Source of the DNA: CAVZZG01 sp963779685
GTDB lineage: Bacteria > Actinomycetota > Thermoleophilia > Gaiellales > F1-60-MAGs149
Reading direction: 5' to 3'
Assembly: GCA_963779685.1 (NCBI GenBank)
Contig: CAVZZG010000003.1
Coordinates: forward strand, 1,240,001 to 1,304,000
Length of the DNA stretch: 64,000 nucleotides
Both the position numbers and the translations under genes were made by a program. The notes below the pieces were generated by a model. That model did not search any database, had not been told where the DNA came from, and saw nothing but the letters and a program-made list of their open reading frames with translations. Shown one piece after another: positions 9,112 to 17,624 of the stretch (the stretch's first letter is position 1; the number at the start of each line of letters is the position of its first letter).

Positions 9112-11547
9112 CTATCCCGTCTGGACGAGCCGCGCGAGGGTGGCGGCCAGGTACTGCCCGAGCGCCAGGGCGAGCCGCTGCTCCTCGGCCGTGAACGACC
9201 GGGGCCGCGCCTCGAACAGTTCCAGCAGGGCGACGGCGCGACCGGGAGCCAGCAGCGGCACCAGCAGCACCGCCTGCCACTCGTACGCCCGCAGCATCGC
9301 GACCTCCGCCGGGTCGGCGTCCGGGTCGTCGATGCGCACCTGGAACGTCCGCCGCTCGGTCAGCGCCCGCTCCGTCAGAGGGAACTCCGCGATGGCGCAG
9401 TCCTCCATCAGGTCCATGCGAGCGCGGAGCTCGGACGCGTGCGCCAGCTCGCGCAGCATCTCGCCGTGCACGAGCGACAGGGACGCACCGCTGACGCGGA
9501 ACAGCACGGACCACTCGCGGACGGCATGGCGGGCGGCCTCGTCCAGCGTCCCCGCCACGAGCGAGCCGAGCCCCTCTCCGACCGCGTCGACCGCCGCGGG
9601 TCGGGTCGGGTCGGCGGATCCGGCCACGGCCATGCCGCGCCCGCGGGACTTCGCCTCGTAGAGCGCGCCATCCGCCCGGTCGAAGAGCCCCGCCGGGTCG
9701 GAGGGCCCCACGGCGACCGCGACCCCGGCGCTGACCGAGAGCGCGCCCGCCCCGGGAACCTGCGTCTCGGATGCCAGCGCCACTGCCCGTTCGGCGGCGG
9801 CGAGCGCGTCATCCGGGCTGGCGCCGGGCAGCAGCCAGCCGAACTCGTCGCCGCCGAGCCGGGCCACCACGTCGCCGCGCCGGGCGCAGCTGCGGAGCAC
9901 GGCGGCAAGATCGCGCAGCGCCTGGTCGCCGACCGAGTGCCCGCACGCGTCGTTGACGAACTTGAGATGGTCGAGATCGCACAGCACCAGCGCGACCGGC
10001 TGACGACGCCGCGAGGCGCGCAGCACCGCGCCGAGCTCGGCGTGGAAGGCCGCGTGATTGAGGAGGCCGGTGAGAGGGTCGCGCGTCGCCTGCGCCCGGA
10101 GCCGGTCCTCCGCCTCGATCCGGCTCAGCGCGAGGGCGCCCTCGGCCGCCAGGGAGGCCGCGGCCTGGACGCTCGTTATCCCGAGCAGCCGGGGCGCGGC
10201 GAACAGGAGCACGGCGACGCCGCGGGTCTCCGAGGCGTTGCTCAGCGGCAGGAAGAGCGCCGCCTCGACCGGCACGGCATCGGTGAACCGCCGGTTGACC
10301 GTGGCGTAACCCGGGACATCCGGCACCCACAGGGGTTCACCGTTCGCGAGCACGCCGTGGACGATCGAGGTCTCCCGCGTGGTGTCGATGCGCGTGTCCG
10401 CCGGCACGAGCCCGAACGTCGCCGCCGCGACGAGCACCGACGGGTCGCCCTCGTCGCGCGCCACGACCCACCCGTGATCGGCTCCGAACAGGCCGCAGAG
10501 GCCACCCAGGACGGCGTCCCAGAGCGAGGCGACGTCGGCGGCCGCCACCACCCGCTGCGCGAACTCGCGACCGCTGAGGGCGAGCCGCGCGATCTCGAGG
10601 TGCTCGAGCCGGAGCAGCAGCGTCCCGATCGCCTCCGCGAGGGCCGGTTGTGCTCGCTCCGCGGCCCGGAGCCGGCGACGCCGGAACGACCGCTCGCCGG
10701 TCGCGCCGAGCACGAGCAGGGCGATCAGCCCGTCGCTGGAGCGAAGTGGCACGACGACGCCCGACCGGCAGCCGCGCGCTGCCAGCAGCCGCCCCTCGGG
10801 AGTGTCGTCGTCCGTGAAGGCCGTGGCGCCGACGATGGCGGCGCGGGCGAGCCGCGATTCGGGAGCGATGCGGACCGTCGCGTCCATCATCGTCGCCCCG
10901 GCGCCGACGTCGGCCGCGAACCAGCCGAGCGTCGGCGGATCGGCGTCGACCATCAGCAGCGCCGCCGTCACGACATCACGGGCGAGCAGATGACGCTCGA
11001 GCGCAGCGCTGAGGTCGGCGCTCGAGGCGCTGCCCGCGATGTCGGCCCGCAGCGCGTCGGCCTCGCCCCTCCGGGCGACCTGGTCCGCACCGATGCCGAC
11101 CAGCATCGCCACGCCGAGGTTCCCGACGAGATCGATGATCCCCTCCGTGACGTCCTCGTCCGGTGTGCCGGCCAGGTGGAAGGCCACGAACACCGGCACG
11201 GCGACGAACGTCGCGAGCGCCAGACGAGGCCGCAACAGCACCGCCGCCACCACGAGCGGGAAGATCATCGCCCGCAACGTGGCCGTGCTGGCGCCGGCGA
11301 TGATGCCGGCCGAGATCGGCGGGATCATGAGCAGCGGCACGCACGCCAGCCACAACGGGTACGGCGGCATGAACCAGACCGCGACCGCGGCGATCACCGT
11401 GTAGAGGCCGAGCGCGACCACCGTCGACCGGCCGACCGAGCCCGGGTCGAGCAACCCGGGGATGATCAGGAAGGGCCCGATCGCGAACACGCCGGTCATG
11501 ATCAGCCGGGTCGTCGGCCACCCGAATCGCAGACCGTCCACCCTCAC
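9112..11547 (-). CDS. Membrane GAF-GGDEF diguanylate cyclase
   Basis: An 811-residue sensor. About five to six hydrophobic segments fill residues 15-150, followed by GAF-like regions (about 180-310 and 330-480), a GGDEF domain (about 495-640) beginning DPLTGLLNHAAFH, and a third GAF-like domain to the end. The active site is intact (RLGGDEF, about residue 565) and is preceded by RRGD five residues upstream, the RxxD inhibitory c-di-GMP site. It should therefore make c-di-GMP with product feedback. The start is GTG at 11547. What it senses is unknown. Confidence 0.88.
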   Translation of the reverse strand: MRVDGLRFGWPTTRLIMTGVFAIGPFLIIPGLLDPGSVGRSTVVALGLYTVIAAVAVWFMPPYPLWLACVPLLMIPPISAGIIAGASTATLRAMIFPLVVAAVLLRPRLALATFVAVPVFVAFHLAGTPDEDVTEGIIDLVGNLGVAMLVGIGADQVARRGEADALRADIAGSASSADLSAALERHLLARDVVTAALLMVDADPPTLGWFAADVGAGATMMDATVRIAPESRLARAAIVGATAFTDDDTPEGRLLAARGCRSGVVVPLRSSDGLIALLVLGATGERSFRRRRLRAAERAQPALAEAIGTLLLRLEHLEIARLALSGREFAQRVVAAADVASLWDAVLGGLCGLFGADHGWVVARDEGDPSVLVAAATFGLVPADTRIDTTRETSIVHGVLANGEPLWVPDVPGYATVNRRFTDAVPVEAALFLPLSNASETRGVAVLLFAAPRLLGITSVQAAASLAAEGALALSRIEAEDRLRAQATRDPLTGLLNHAAFHAELGAVLRASRRRQPVALVLCDLDHLKFVNDACGHSVGDQALRDLAAVLRSCARRGDVVARLGGDEFGWLLPGASPDDALAAAERAVALASETQVPGAGALSVSAGVAVAVGPSDPAGLFDRADGALYEAKSRGRGMAVAGSADPTRPAAVDAVGEGLGSLVAGTLDEAARHAVREWSVLFRVSGASLSLVHGEMLRELAHASELRARMDLMEDCAIAEFPLTERALTERRTFQVRIDDPDADPAEVAMLRAYEWQAVLLVPLLAPGRAVALLELFEARPRSFTAEEQRLALALGQYLAATLARLVQTG

Positions 11548-11560
11548 ATGGTGCCACCTG

Positions 11561-11613
11561 GAGGCTTGATGTGAATCGAGCGTACGCGGCCGCGGCGATG
11601 CACATCAGGCCTC
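11561..11613 (-). terminator. Hairpin at the deoA stop codon
   Basis: GAGGCTTGATGTG (11561-11573) and CACATCAGGCCTC (11601-11613) pair at 12 of 13 positions with a 27-nt GC-rich loop. The arm touches the deoA TAG. There is no T-tract, so it could be a weak terminator or a processing stem before the GGDEF gene. Confidence 0.4.
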
Positions 11614-12911
11614 TAACGGCCGATGGTCTCGATCCGGAGGGGGGACGGCGGGGGCGCCGCGTCGCCGATCGTGAAGACGGCCGCCAACTCGCGCACGGCG
11701 GTCTCGGCGGCGGCGCGGTCGCGGGCGTGCACCTCGGCCAGCGGCTGGCCCGCCGTGACCGGATCGCCAGGGCGCGCGCGGAGCACGACGCCGACGGCAT
11801 GGTCGATGGCGTCGCCCGCCCGGCTGCGCCCGGCCCCGAGGCGCATCGCGACCAGGCCGATCGGCAGCGCGTGGGCCGTCACGACGAAGCCGTCGCGGGG
11901 AGCCGGTACCTCGAGGACCACCGGCGCGCGTTCGAGCAACGACCACGGCGCCGTCACGACCCGTGGATCGCCGCCCTGGGCGGCGACCCAGCGCTCTGCC
12001 TGAGCGACCGCCGCGCCGGTCGAGATGGCGCGTCCGACGGTGCCGGCCGGATCGGCGACCCCTGCCAGCTCGAGCAGGTCGGCTGCGGAGCTGCGGACGA
12101 CCTCGGCGACGTCGTCCGGCCCGTCGCCGGTGAGCACCGCGAACGCCTCGGCCACTTCCAGCGCGTTGCCGACCGCCCGCCCCAGCGGCGAATCCATGGC
12201 CGTGATCTCGCACACCACCCGGCGGCCGGCGCGCTCGCCGATGCCGTGCATCAGCCGGGCCAGCTCGCGAGCCTCCTCGACCGTACGGCAGAAGGCACCG
12301 TCACCCGCCTTGACGTCGAGCACCATGGCGTGGGCGCCGGCCGCGAGCTTCTTCGACATCACGGACGAGGCGATCAATCCCGGCGACGGCACGGTGGCGG
12401 TGACGTCGCGGAGGCCGTAGAGGGCGGCATCGGCCGGCACGAGACGCCGCGATTGGGCCACCACGGCGCACCCCACATCACCGACCTGCCGGACGAACTC
12501 CTCGATGTCGAGGTCGATGCGGAAGCCGGCGATGGCCTCGAGCTTGTCCAGCGTCCCGCCGGTGTGCCCGAGCCCGCGGCCGCTCATCTTGGCCACGGGC
12601 ACGCCGCACGCCGCCACCAGCGGCGCCAGCGCGATCGTCACCTTGTCGCCGACGCCGCCCGTGGAGTGCTTGTCGACGCACATCCGGCCGATCGGGGCGA
12701 GGTCGACGGTGTCGCCCGACGCCACCATGGCGGTGCACAGGGCGTCGACCTCGGCATCGGACATACCCCGCAGGACGACCGCCATGCACCAGGCCGCCAT
12801 CTGCTCGCGGCCGACCTCGCCGGACAGCATGCCGGCGATCAGGAACTCGATCTCGGCCGCGGTGTGTTCGGCACCGTCGCGCTTGGCGGCGATCAGGTCG
12901 ACGGCGCGCAT
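11613..12911 (-). CDS. deoA: Pyrimidine-nucleoside (thymidine) phosphorylase
   Basis: It phosphorolyses thymidine or uridine to the base plus (deoxy)ribose 1-phosphate. The 432 residues contain the glycosyltransferase family 3 signature SGRGLGHTGGTLDKLE, the phosphate-binding block DKHSTGGVGDK and the N-terminal helical domain. The sugar-phosphate product is the substrate of the phosphopentomutase encoded just upstream, which its start overlaps by 19 bp, so deoB-deoA forms a salvage operon. Length is as expected for the family. Confidence 0.94.
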   Translation of the reverse strand: MRAVDLIAAKRDGAEHTAAEIEFLIAGMLSGEVGREQMAAWCMAVVLRGMSDAEVDALCTAMVASGDTVDLAPIGRMCVDKHSTGGVGDKVTIALAPLVAACGVPVAKMSGRGLGHTGGTLDKLEAIAGFRIDLDIEEFVRQVGDVGCAVVAQSRRLVPADAALYGLRDVTATVPSPGLIASSVMSKKLAAGAHAMVLDVKAGDGAFCRTVEEARELARLMHGIGERAGRRVVCEITAMDSPLGRAVGNALEVAEAFAVLTGDGPDDVAEVVRSSAADLLELAGVADPAGTVGRAISTGAAVAQAERWVAAQGGDPRVVTAPWSLLERAPVVLEVPAPRDGFVVTAHALPIGLVAMRLGAGRSRAGDAIDHAVGVVLRARPGDPVTAGQPLAEVHARDRAAAETAVRELAAVFTIGDAAPPPSPLRIETIGR

Positions 12912-14074
12912 AGGAACGGGATCGGACGGCCGGGGATGCCGTCGCCGGCGCGGCCCGTGAGCCAGGCCCGCACGGTGGCACCGACGTCGGCGAACTCGCC
13001 GTCGTGACGGGTCTCCGCCGCCGGACGGTGCGACGGCGCGTAGGCCAGCAGCAGGGCGTGCTCGCGGGAGTGATCGGTGGATGGCGTCGTCGGATCACAG
13101 CCGTGATCGGAGCACAGGACGAGCAGGTCGTCGGGGCGCAGTCGCCCGAGCATCGCCGGCAGCGCCCGGTCGAACTCCTGCAGGCAGGCGTGGAAGCCCG
13201 CCGGATCGTTGCGGTGGCCGTAGACGGAGTCGGTCTCGACCAGGTTGGTGAAGATCAGCCCGTCGCCGGCCTCGCCGAGCAGCCGGGCCGTCTGGGCGAT
13301 GCCATCGGCGTTCGACCTGGTCGGGGCCGACGTGTCGATGTCGTGGCCCGCGAAGATGTCGCCGATCTTCCCGACGCCGTGCACCGGCAGGCCCGCCTCG
13401 CGGATCAGGGTCAGGTGGTTCGGCGTCGGCGGCGCGAGTGAGAAGTCGTGCCGGTTCGGGGTCCGTACGTAGGCGCCCGGGGTTCCCGTGAAGGGCCGCG
13501 CGATGACCCTGCCCACGGCGTTCGGCGGGACGAGGAGCCTCCGGGCTGCCTCGCAGGCGGCGTAGAGCTCGGAGAGCGGTACCACCGACTCGTGCGCAGC
13601 GATCTGGAACACGGAGTCAGCCGACGTGTAGAGGATCCACTTGCCGGTGCGGACGTGCTCGTCGCCCAGCTCCTTGATGATCTCGGTGCCCGAAGCGGCC
13701 ACGTTGCCGAGCACGTCCCGGCCGGTCTCGGCGACGAACGCGGACACGACGTCAGGCGGAAACCCCCGGGGATAGGTCGGAAAGGGCGTCTCGGTGATGA
13801 TCCCGGCGAGCTCCCAGTGCCCGGCAGTGGTGTCCTTGCCGCGGGAGCGCTCGCGCAGCCTGCCGACGACCGCCGGCGGCGCGGGCACCGGGTCGCAGCC
13901 CAGCAGCGGCAGCATGTTGCCCAGGCCGAGGCCCGCCAGGTTCGGCAGCCGCAGGCCGCCGACCGCGATGGCGGTGTGCTGGAGCGTCGAGGAGCCCTGG
14001 TCGCCGTAGTCGGCGGCGTCGGGCAGCTCGCCGGCACCGACCGCGTCGAGGACGATGATGCACGCGCGGGCCAC
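12893..14074 (-). CDS. deoB: Phosphopentomutase
   Basis: It converts (deoxy)ribose 1-phosphate to the 5-phosphate and is an alkaline-phosphatase superfamily metalloenzyme. The 393 residues begin IIVLDAVGAGELPDAADYGD (catalytic metal Asp) and include SGTEIIKELGDEH, TSADSVFQIAAHE and the C-terminal metal block LCSDHGCDPTTPSTDHSRE. It starts at GTG 14074, six nt after a TACGAT box, so the message is probably leaderless. It forms an operon with deoA. Confidence 0.95.
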   Translation of the reverse strand: MARACIIVLDAVGAGELPDAADYGDQGSSTLQHTAIAVGGLRLPNLAGLGLGNMLPLLGCDPVPAPPAVVGRLRERSRGKDTTAGHWELAGIITETPFPTYPRGFPPDVVSAFVAETGRDVLGNVAASGTEIIKELGDEHVRTGKWILYTSADSVFQIAAHESVVPLSELYAACEAARRLLVPPNAVGRVIARPFTGTPGAYVRTPNRHDFSLAPPTPNHLTLIREAGLPVHGVGKIGDIFAGHDIDTSAPTRSNADGIAQTARLLGEAGDGLIFTNLVETDSVYGHRNDPAGFHACLQEFDRALPAMLGRLRPDDLLVLCSDHGCDPTTPSTDHSREHALLLAYAPSHRPAAETRHDGEFADVGATVRAWLTGRAGDGIPGRPIPFLCAPST

Positions 14075-14080
14075 GCGGCC

Positions 14081-14086
14081 ATCGTA
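14081..14086 (-). promoter_or_regulatory. -10-like hexamer TACGAT for deoB-deoA
   Basis: Minus-strand TACGAT ends 6 nt before the deoB GTG, with no Shine-Dalgarno. It is one of the clearest leaderless promoters in the window. Confidence 0.5.
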
Positions 14087-14090
14087 CCGG

Positions 14091-15213
14091 TCAGGCGCGG
14101 GCGACGATCACGGACTCGAAGTAGTCCGGAGCCCGGCGGCCGGTCCGCCGGTTCACGTGGCGGCGCGTGCGGGACACGGGTTCGAGCCCGGCGTCGGTGA
14201 GGATGCCGTCGTAGAGCCCCTGGTCGTCGTGGACGACGACGACGCAGGGCGCGCCCGGGGCGAGGAAGCGGCGCGCGTTGGCGAACACCGCGGTGGTCGC
14301 GGCGCAGTACTCGGCGACCGCGCGGCGGCTGCGCCCCAGCGCGGGCGCGCCGATCTCGTCGGCCCGCCGCTCGGGCAGGCCGAGCAGCTCGTAGGCGTAG
14401 CGGTGCTGGTCGTGGTAGTCGATCCGGCCCGGGTAGGGCGGCGACGTGATGATGCCGTCGGCCGTGCGCGGCAGCTCGACGGTGCGGGCGTCGGCGTGCC
14501 TGACCTCGACCCGCACGTCCCGCCGGATCGCGGCATAACGCTCGAGGCGGGACACCGTGTCGGCGCTGTAGAGGCGCAGGAAGCGGCGGGCGTCGGACGT
14601 CGGCTCGCAGGTGCGCCGGTGCTTGTGGCACCAGTACGGGCCGGTCTGGGGGCGCCGCGGCGACTCGAGGTTGAAGTGCGGCGCCGAGCCGCGCCGATCG
14701 CGCCGCCCGCGAGAGGACGATGCGCATCACGTCGGCCTCGTCGCCGGCGGCCGGGATCAGCCCGCGGTACCGGAGCAGGTCGGCGAGGGCGTCCGGGTGG
14801 AACCACTCCGCGAGCCACGGCGTCCCGGCCACCGGTTCGGCCGCGTCGAGCCGGTCGAGTGCACCCGCGAGCGCGGCCGCCACGGCCGGGACGTCGTGCC
14901 GGGTCGCCTTGACGCGCGACAGCAGCACGTTGAAGGCGGAGATGTCGACACCGGCTGCGTGGCAGCCGAAGACCGTCGCCTCGACGAGCGTCGTACCCGA
15001 CCCCGCGAAGGGGTCGAGCACCGTCTGGCCGACCGCGAAGTGGCGGCCCAGACAGGCCTCCACGAGCTGCGGCACGAACTTCCCGAGGTACGGATGGAGC
15101 TTGTGGACGTGCTTCGTCCGCTCGTGCTCGGGCAACTCGTGCTCGGCCCACGACAGCTCGCGGTCGATCTCCCCCGCTCCCAGGCGGGCGTACAGCTCCG
15201 CCTGTGTCGCCAC
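14091..15213 (-). CDS. Orphan DNA methylase (N4/N6 type), reading frame interrupted
   Basis: The N-terminal part (GTG at 15213) has HKLHPYLGKFVPQLVE and the AdoMet motif DPFAGSGTTLVEA. The C-terminal part, in another frame from about 14690 to 14091, has SPPYPGRIDYHDQHRYAYE, the catalytic (T/S)PPY motif. Between them PHFNLESPRRPQTGPYWCHK is in the second frame. The two frames join if one base is removed near 14688-14695, so either the sequence has an extra base or the gene is broken. No restriction endonuclease or specificity subunit is adjacent. The methylated base is not decidable, though SPPY leans to N4-cytosine. Confidence 0.8.
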
Positions 15214-15223
15214 CCGCCGGACG

Positions 15224-15467
15224 TTAGCCGAGCGGGCGGACGGCCTCGGGGGCCGTCGCCGGATCGATCGGCTCCGGTGCCGACCAGCCGGTGTCGCGGT
15301 GGGAGCTGTCGCAGAACGGCTTCCTCTTCGAGTGACCGCACCGGCACAGCCCGACGGTCTTGCCCTCGGGGATCTCCCAGCGGTTGCCTTCAGGGTCGAC
15401 GATGATCGCAGAGACCCTGCACGGCATTCGACCCGGCCGGCTTGACGGTGATCGTGATCGGCTCCAC
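15224..15467 (-). CDS. CDGSH-type iron-sulfur protein, frame interrupted near its N-terminus
   Basis: The second part holds the [2Fe-2S] motif CRCGHSKRKPFCDSSH (three Cys and one His, CxC-x6-CDxxH). A 67-residue protein could start at the internal ATG 15427. However, from GTG 15467 another frame encodes VEPITITVKPAGSNAVQG, which is what usually precedes IIVDPEGNRWEIPEGKTV in this family. One extra base near 15410-15416 (in a CTCT stretch) would explain the break. It begins 9 bp after the xerD stop. The family binds a redox-active cluster; its partner is unknown. Confidence 0.75.
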
Positions 15468-15475
15468 GACGGCCA

Positions 15476-16360
15476 CTATATCCGTGCCCGCGGGTGGGCG
15501 AGCATGAACGTCTCGCGCAGGTGCGTGCCGGCGACGTGGGTGTAGATCTCGGTGGTGGCGATCCGCTGGTGGCCGAGCAGCTCCTGCACCGTCTTCAGGT
15601 CGCAGCCGCCCTCCACCAGGTGCGTCGCGAACGCGTGCCGGAGGGTGTGCGGCCCGACCCACTCCGGCAGCCCGCACGCGCCGGCGTGCCGGCGGACGAG
15701 GTCGAACACCCCCTGCCGGGTCAGGCGCCGGCCGCGGGCGTTCACGATCAGCGCATCGCGCTGCTGCGCCCTGCCGAGGAACGGCCGGCCACGGGCCAGG
15801 TAGCGCTCCAGCGCGGCCACCGCCTGCCGGCCGCAGGGCACGACCCGCTCGCGGTCGCCCTTGCCGACGCAGCGGACGAGCCCCTCGCCGGCGTCGACGT
15901 CGTGCGGCCGCAGCCCGACCAGCTCCGAGACGCGCAGGCCGGCGCCGTACATGAGCTCGAGCGCGACGCGGTCGCGGAGGCCCAGCGAACTCGCGTCCGG
16001 GTGCTCGACGAGGGCGATCGCCTCCTCGGCGGTGAGCGCACGCGGCACTCGCCTCGGCTCGCGCGGCAGCGGCACGTCCCGCACGCCGCCCTCGCGAGCG
16101 CCGATCGCCGACCGGTGCCGGAGGAAGGCCCGGCTGGCCGCCATCCGGCGGCGCACCGTGGCGACCGCGAGCCCTTGCTCGCGCAACTCGTTCGCGAACG
16201 GCACCAGGTCGTCGCCGGCCAGCAGATCGGGATCGAGTCCGTGCCGGTCGACGAACGCCATCAGCTCGCCGAGGTCGCGGCGGTACGCCGCCACCGTGTG
16301 CCGGGACGCGCCGCGCTCGACCTCGAGCGACACCAGGTAGTCCTCCGCCCGGGCATCCAC
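15476..16360 (-). CDS. xerD: Tyrosine recombinase XerD/XerC
   Basis: A site-specific recombinase that resolves chromosome dimers at dif. The 294 residues have an N-terminal SAM-like core-binding domain (YLVSLEVERGASRHTVAAYR) and a catalytic domain with Arg in GAGLRVSELVGL, HTLRHAFATHL (HxxR), LGHQRIATTEIYTHV (His and the nucleophile Tyr). All catalytic residues are present. GTG at 16360 is preceded by AAGAGG and gives a normal XerD N-terminus; ATG at 16390 would add ten residues and would overlap the promoter of the divergent gene. XerC versus XerD was not resolved. Confidence 0.88.
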   Translation of the reverse strand: MDARAEDYLVSLEVERGASRHTVAAYRRDLGELMAFVDRHGLDPDLLAGDDLVPFANELREQGLAVATVRRRMAASRAFLRHRSAIGAREGGVRDVPLPREPRRVPRALTAEEAIALVEHPDASSLGLRDRVALELMYGAGLRVSELVGLRPHDVDAGEGLVRCVGKGDRERVVPCGRQAVAALERYLARGRPFLGRAQQRDALIVNARGRRLTRQGVFDLVRRHAGACGLPEWVGPHTLRHAFATHLVEGGCDLKTVQELLGHQRIATTEIYTHVAGTHLRETFMLAHPRARI

Positions 16361-16384
16361 GTCCGCCTCTTCGCCACCGGCGAG

Positions 16385-16390
16385 TAGCAT
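16385..16390 (+). promoter_or_regulatory. -10-like hexamer TAGCAT for the beta-propeller gene
   Basis: TAGCAT ends 6 nt before the GTG at 16397, in the short divergent gap with xerD. No Shine-Dalgarno is present. Confidence 0.45.
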
Positions 16391-16396
16391 CCCTGC

Positions 16397-17446
16397 GTGC
16401 GGCCGAGCTCCCACCGCCTGGCGTCGCTCGCGGTCGCGGCGGTGGTCGGCGCCGTCGCCGTCGCCGCCGTCGCGACGAACTTCGCCGGCGGCGGGACGCG
16501 TGCGGCTCCGCCGACGGTCACGCAACCGCCCGCGGCCCCGCCGACGACACCGCCCGCCGGGAACATCGAGTTGCTACCGCCGCCCGGCCGCTTGCCGGGG
16601 CGGCTCGACGTGGTGCTGGACGATTGCGGGCTGGCCGAGGTCGACCTCGCGAACCTCGCGCGCCGGCCGGTCGGCCTCGTCGGCTACTGCGACACGTGGT
16701 TTGCGCCCGCGGGGGCGTTCGCGGTCGGCGTGCCCGACCCGGACGCTCCGCGCACCTCGCCCCTCGCCCGGGTCGACATGCGGACGGGCCGGGCCAGGGA
16801 GGTCGGCCTCGCGACCGGCTCCGAGTACGAGGGCCCGCCGGCGATCGCCGACGACGGCACCGTCGCCGTCTGCGACCACGGCCTCCACCTCGCTCGCCGC
16901 GGCCGGTACTGGTCTCTTCGCGGCTCGTGCGCGTCGGCCGCGCTGGGCGCGCGGATCGTCGCAGTCGGCCGGCGCACGCGGGCGATCATCGATCCGATCA
17001 CCGGCTCGGTGCTCTACCCGCTGCCGCCCGGTCCGACCCTGTACAACCCGGCCCTGGTGGCAAGTCGCGGCGGCCGGAAGCTGGCGCTCGTGGGGTTCGA
17101 CGCGGGCGCGTTCCACGCCGAGGTGACGGAGATCGACACGGCGACCGGCCACGTGAGCCGGCCGGTGGCGGCGGGGATCGGCAACCGCTACCACCGACTC
17201 GAGCTGTCCGACGACGGCCACCTGGTCGCGCTCCTGACGGAGGGTGGCTGGGACGTCTGGAACCTCCGCCGGCGCACGCATTTCCAGGCCGTCGGAGGTT
17301 GGCAGATCAGGGACGTCGCCTTCAGCCCCGATTCGAGCATGATCGCCGTGGCGACCGACGTCGGCATCGTGTTCGTGAACGGCACGACACTCGCCCCGCG
17401 CTCCCTGCTGCCGCTGATCGTGCGGCGCGTGGCCTGGCTTCGCTAA
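16397..17446 (+). CDS. Secreted WD40/YVTN-like beta-propeller protein
   Basis: The 349-residue product has an N-terminal signal or anchor (residues 8-27, LASLAVAAVVGAVAVAAVAT), a Thr/Pro-rich linker (about 33-55) and a beta-propeller region with repeats such as PPAIADDGTVAVCDHGL, LELSDDGHLVALLTEGG and VAFSPDSSMIAVATDVG. Four cysteines could form disulfides. I recognise no enzyme family; a surface-exposed binding protein is the safest reading. It is transcribed away from xerD and ends just before a large palindrome. Confidence 0.65.
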   Translation: MRPSSHRLASLAVAAVVGAVAVAAVATNFAGGGTRAAPPTVTQPPAAPPTTPPAGNIELLPPPGRLPGRLDVVLDDCGLAEVDLANLARRPVGLVGYCDTWFAPAGAFAVGVPDPDAPRTSPLARVDMRTGRAREVGLATGSEYEGPPAIADDGTVAVCDHGLHLARRGRYWSLRGSCASAALGARIVAVGRRTRAIIDPITGSVLYPLPPGPTLYNPALVASRGGRKLALVGFDAGAFHAEVTEIDTATGHVSRPVAAGIGNRYHRLELSDDGHLVALLTEGGWDVWNLRRRTHFQAVGGWQIRDVAFSPDSSMIAVATDVGIVFVNGTTLAPRSLLPLIVRRVAWLR

Positions 17447-17452
17447 GGGCCA

Positions 17453-17624
17453 AGGGCCCGTCTCGGTAGGTGACGTGGCAGATGGCGCTCGCTGCGGCCT
17501 CGTGATGGGAAGCGCGACCGCGAAGCCAATACCTGACAGGGGATGTCTTGGCGAGCGGTCGCGGTCACCAGCGCGACGACGAAGGGCATGCCAGGTGGCG
17601 CGTTCACCTACCGAGACGGGCCCT
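17453..17624. repeat. 172-bp imperfect palindrome with 21-bp perfect terminal inverted repeats
   Basis: GGGCCCGTCTCGGTAGGTGA at 17454-17473 is repeated as its exact reverse complement at 17604-17623; the outer A/T pair makes 21 bp. Inner parts also pair imperfectly (CGCGACCGC...GCCAA with TTGGCGAGCGGTCGCG) around a loop holding GACAGGGGATGTC. It fills the gap between the convergent propeller and ald genes and touches the ald TAG. It could be a MITE-like remnant or a bidirectional terminator. No clear target duplication or transposase is present. Confidence 0.65.

Noticed and set aside
8869..11574. 901-codon plus-strand frame over the GGDEF gene
   Set aside because: Antisense shadow; the minus strand has the GGDEF and GAF motifs and membrane segments.
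13411..14090. Continuation of the DNA methylase frame into deoB
   Set aside because: After the frame break the first frame only reads through deoB in a shifted frame; the true C-terminus with SPPY is in another frame ending at 14091.
17448..17622. Small protein inside the palindromic element
   Set aside because: Short frames exist on the plus strand, but they follow from the palindrome's GC-rich symmetry and lack start context or conservation.
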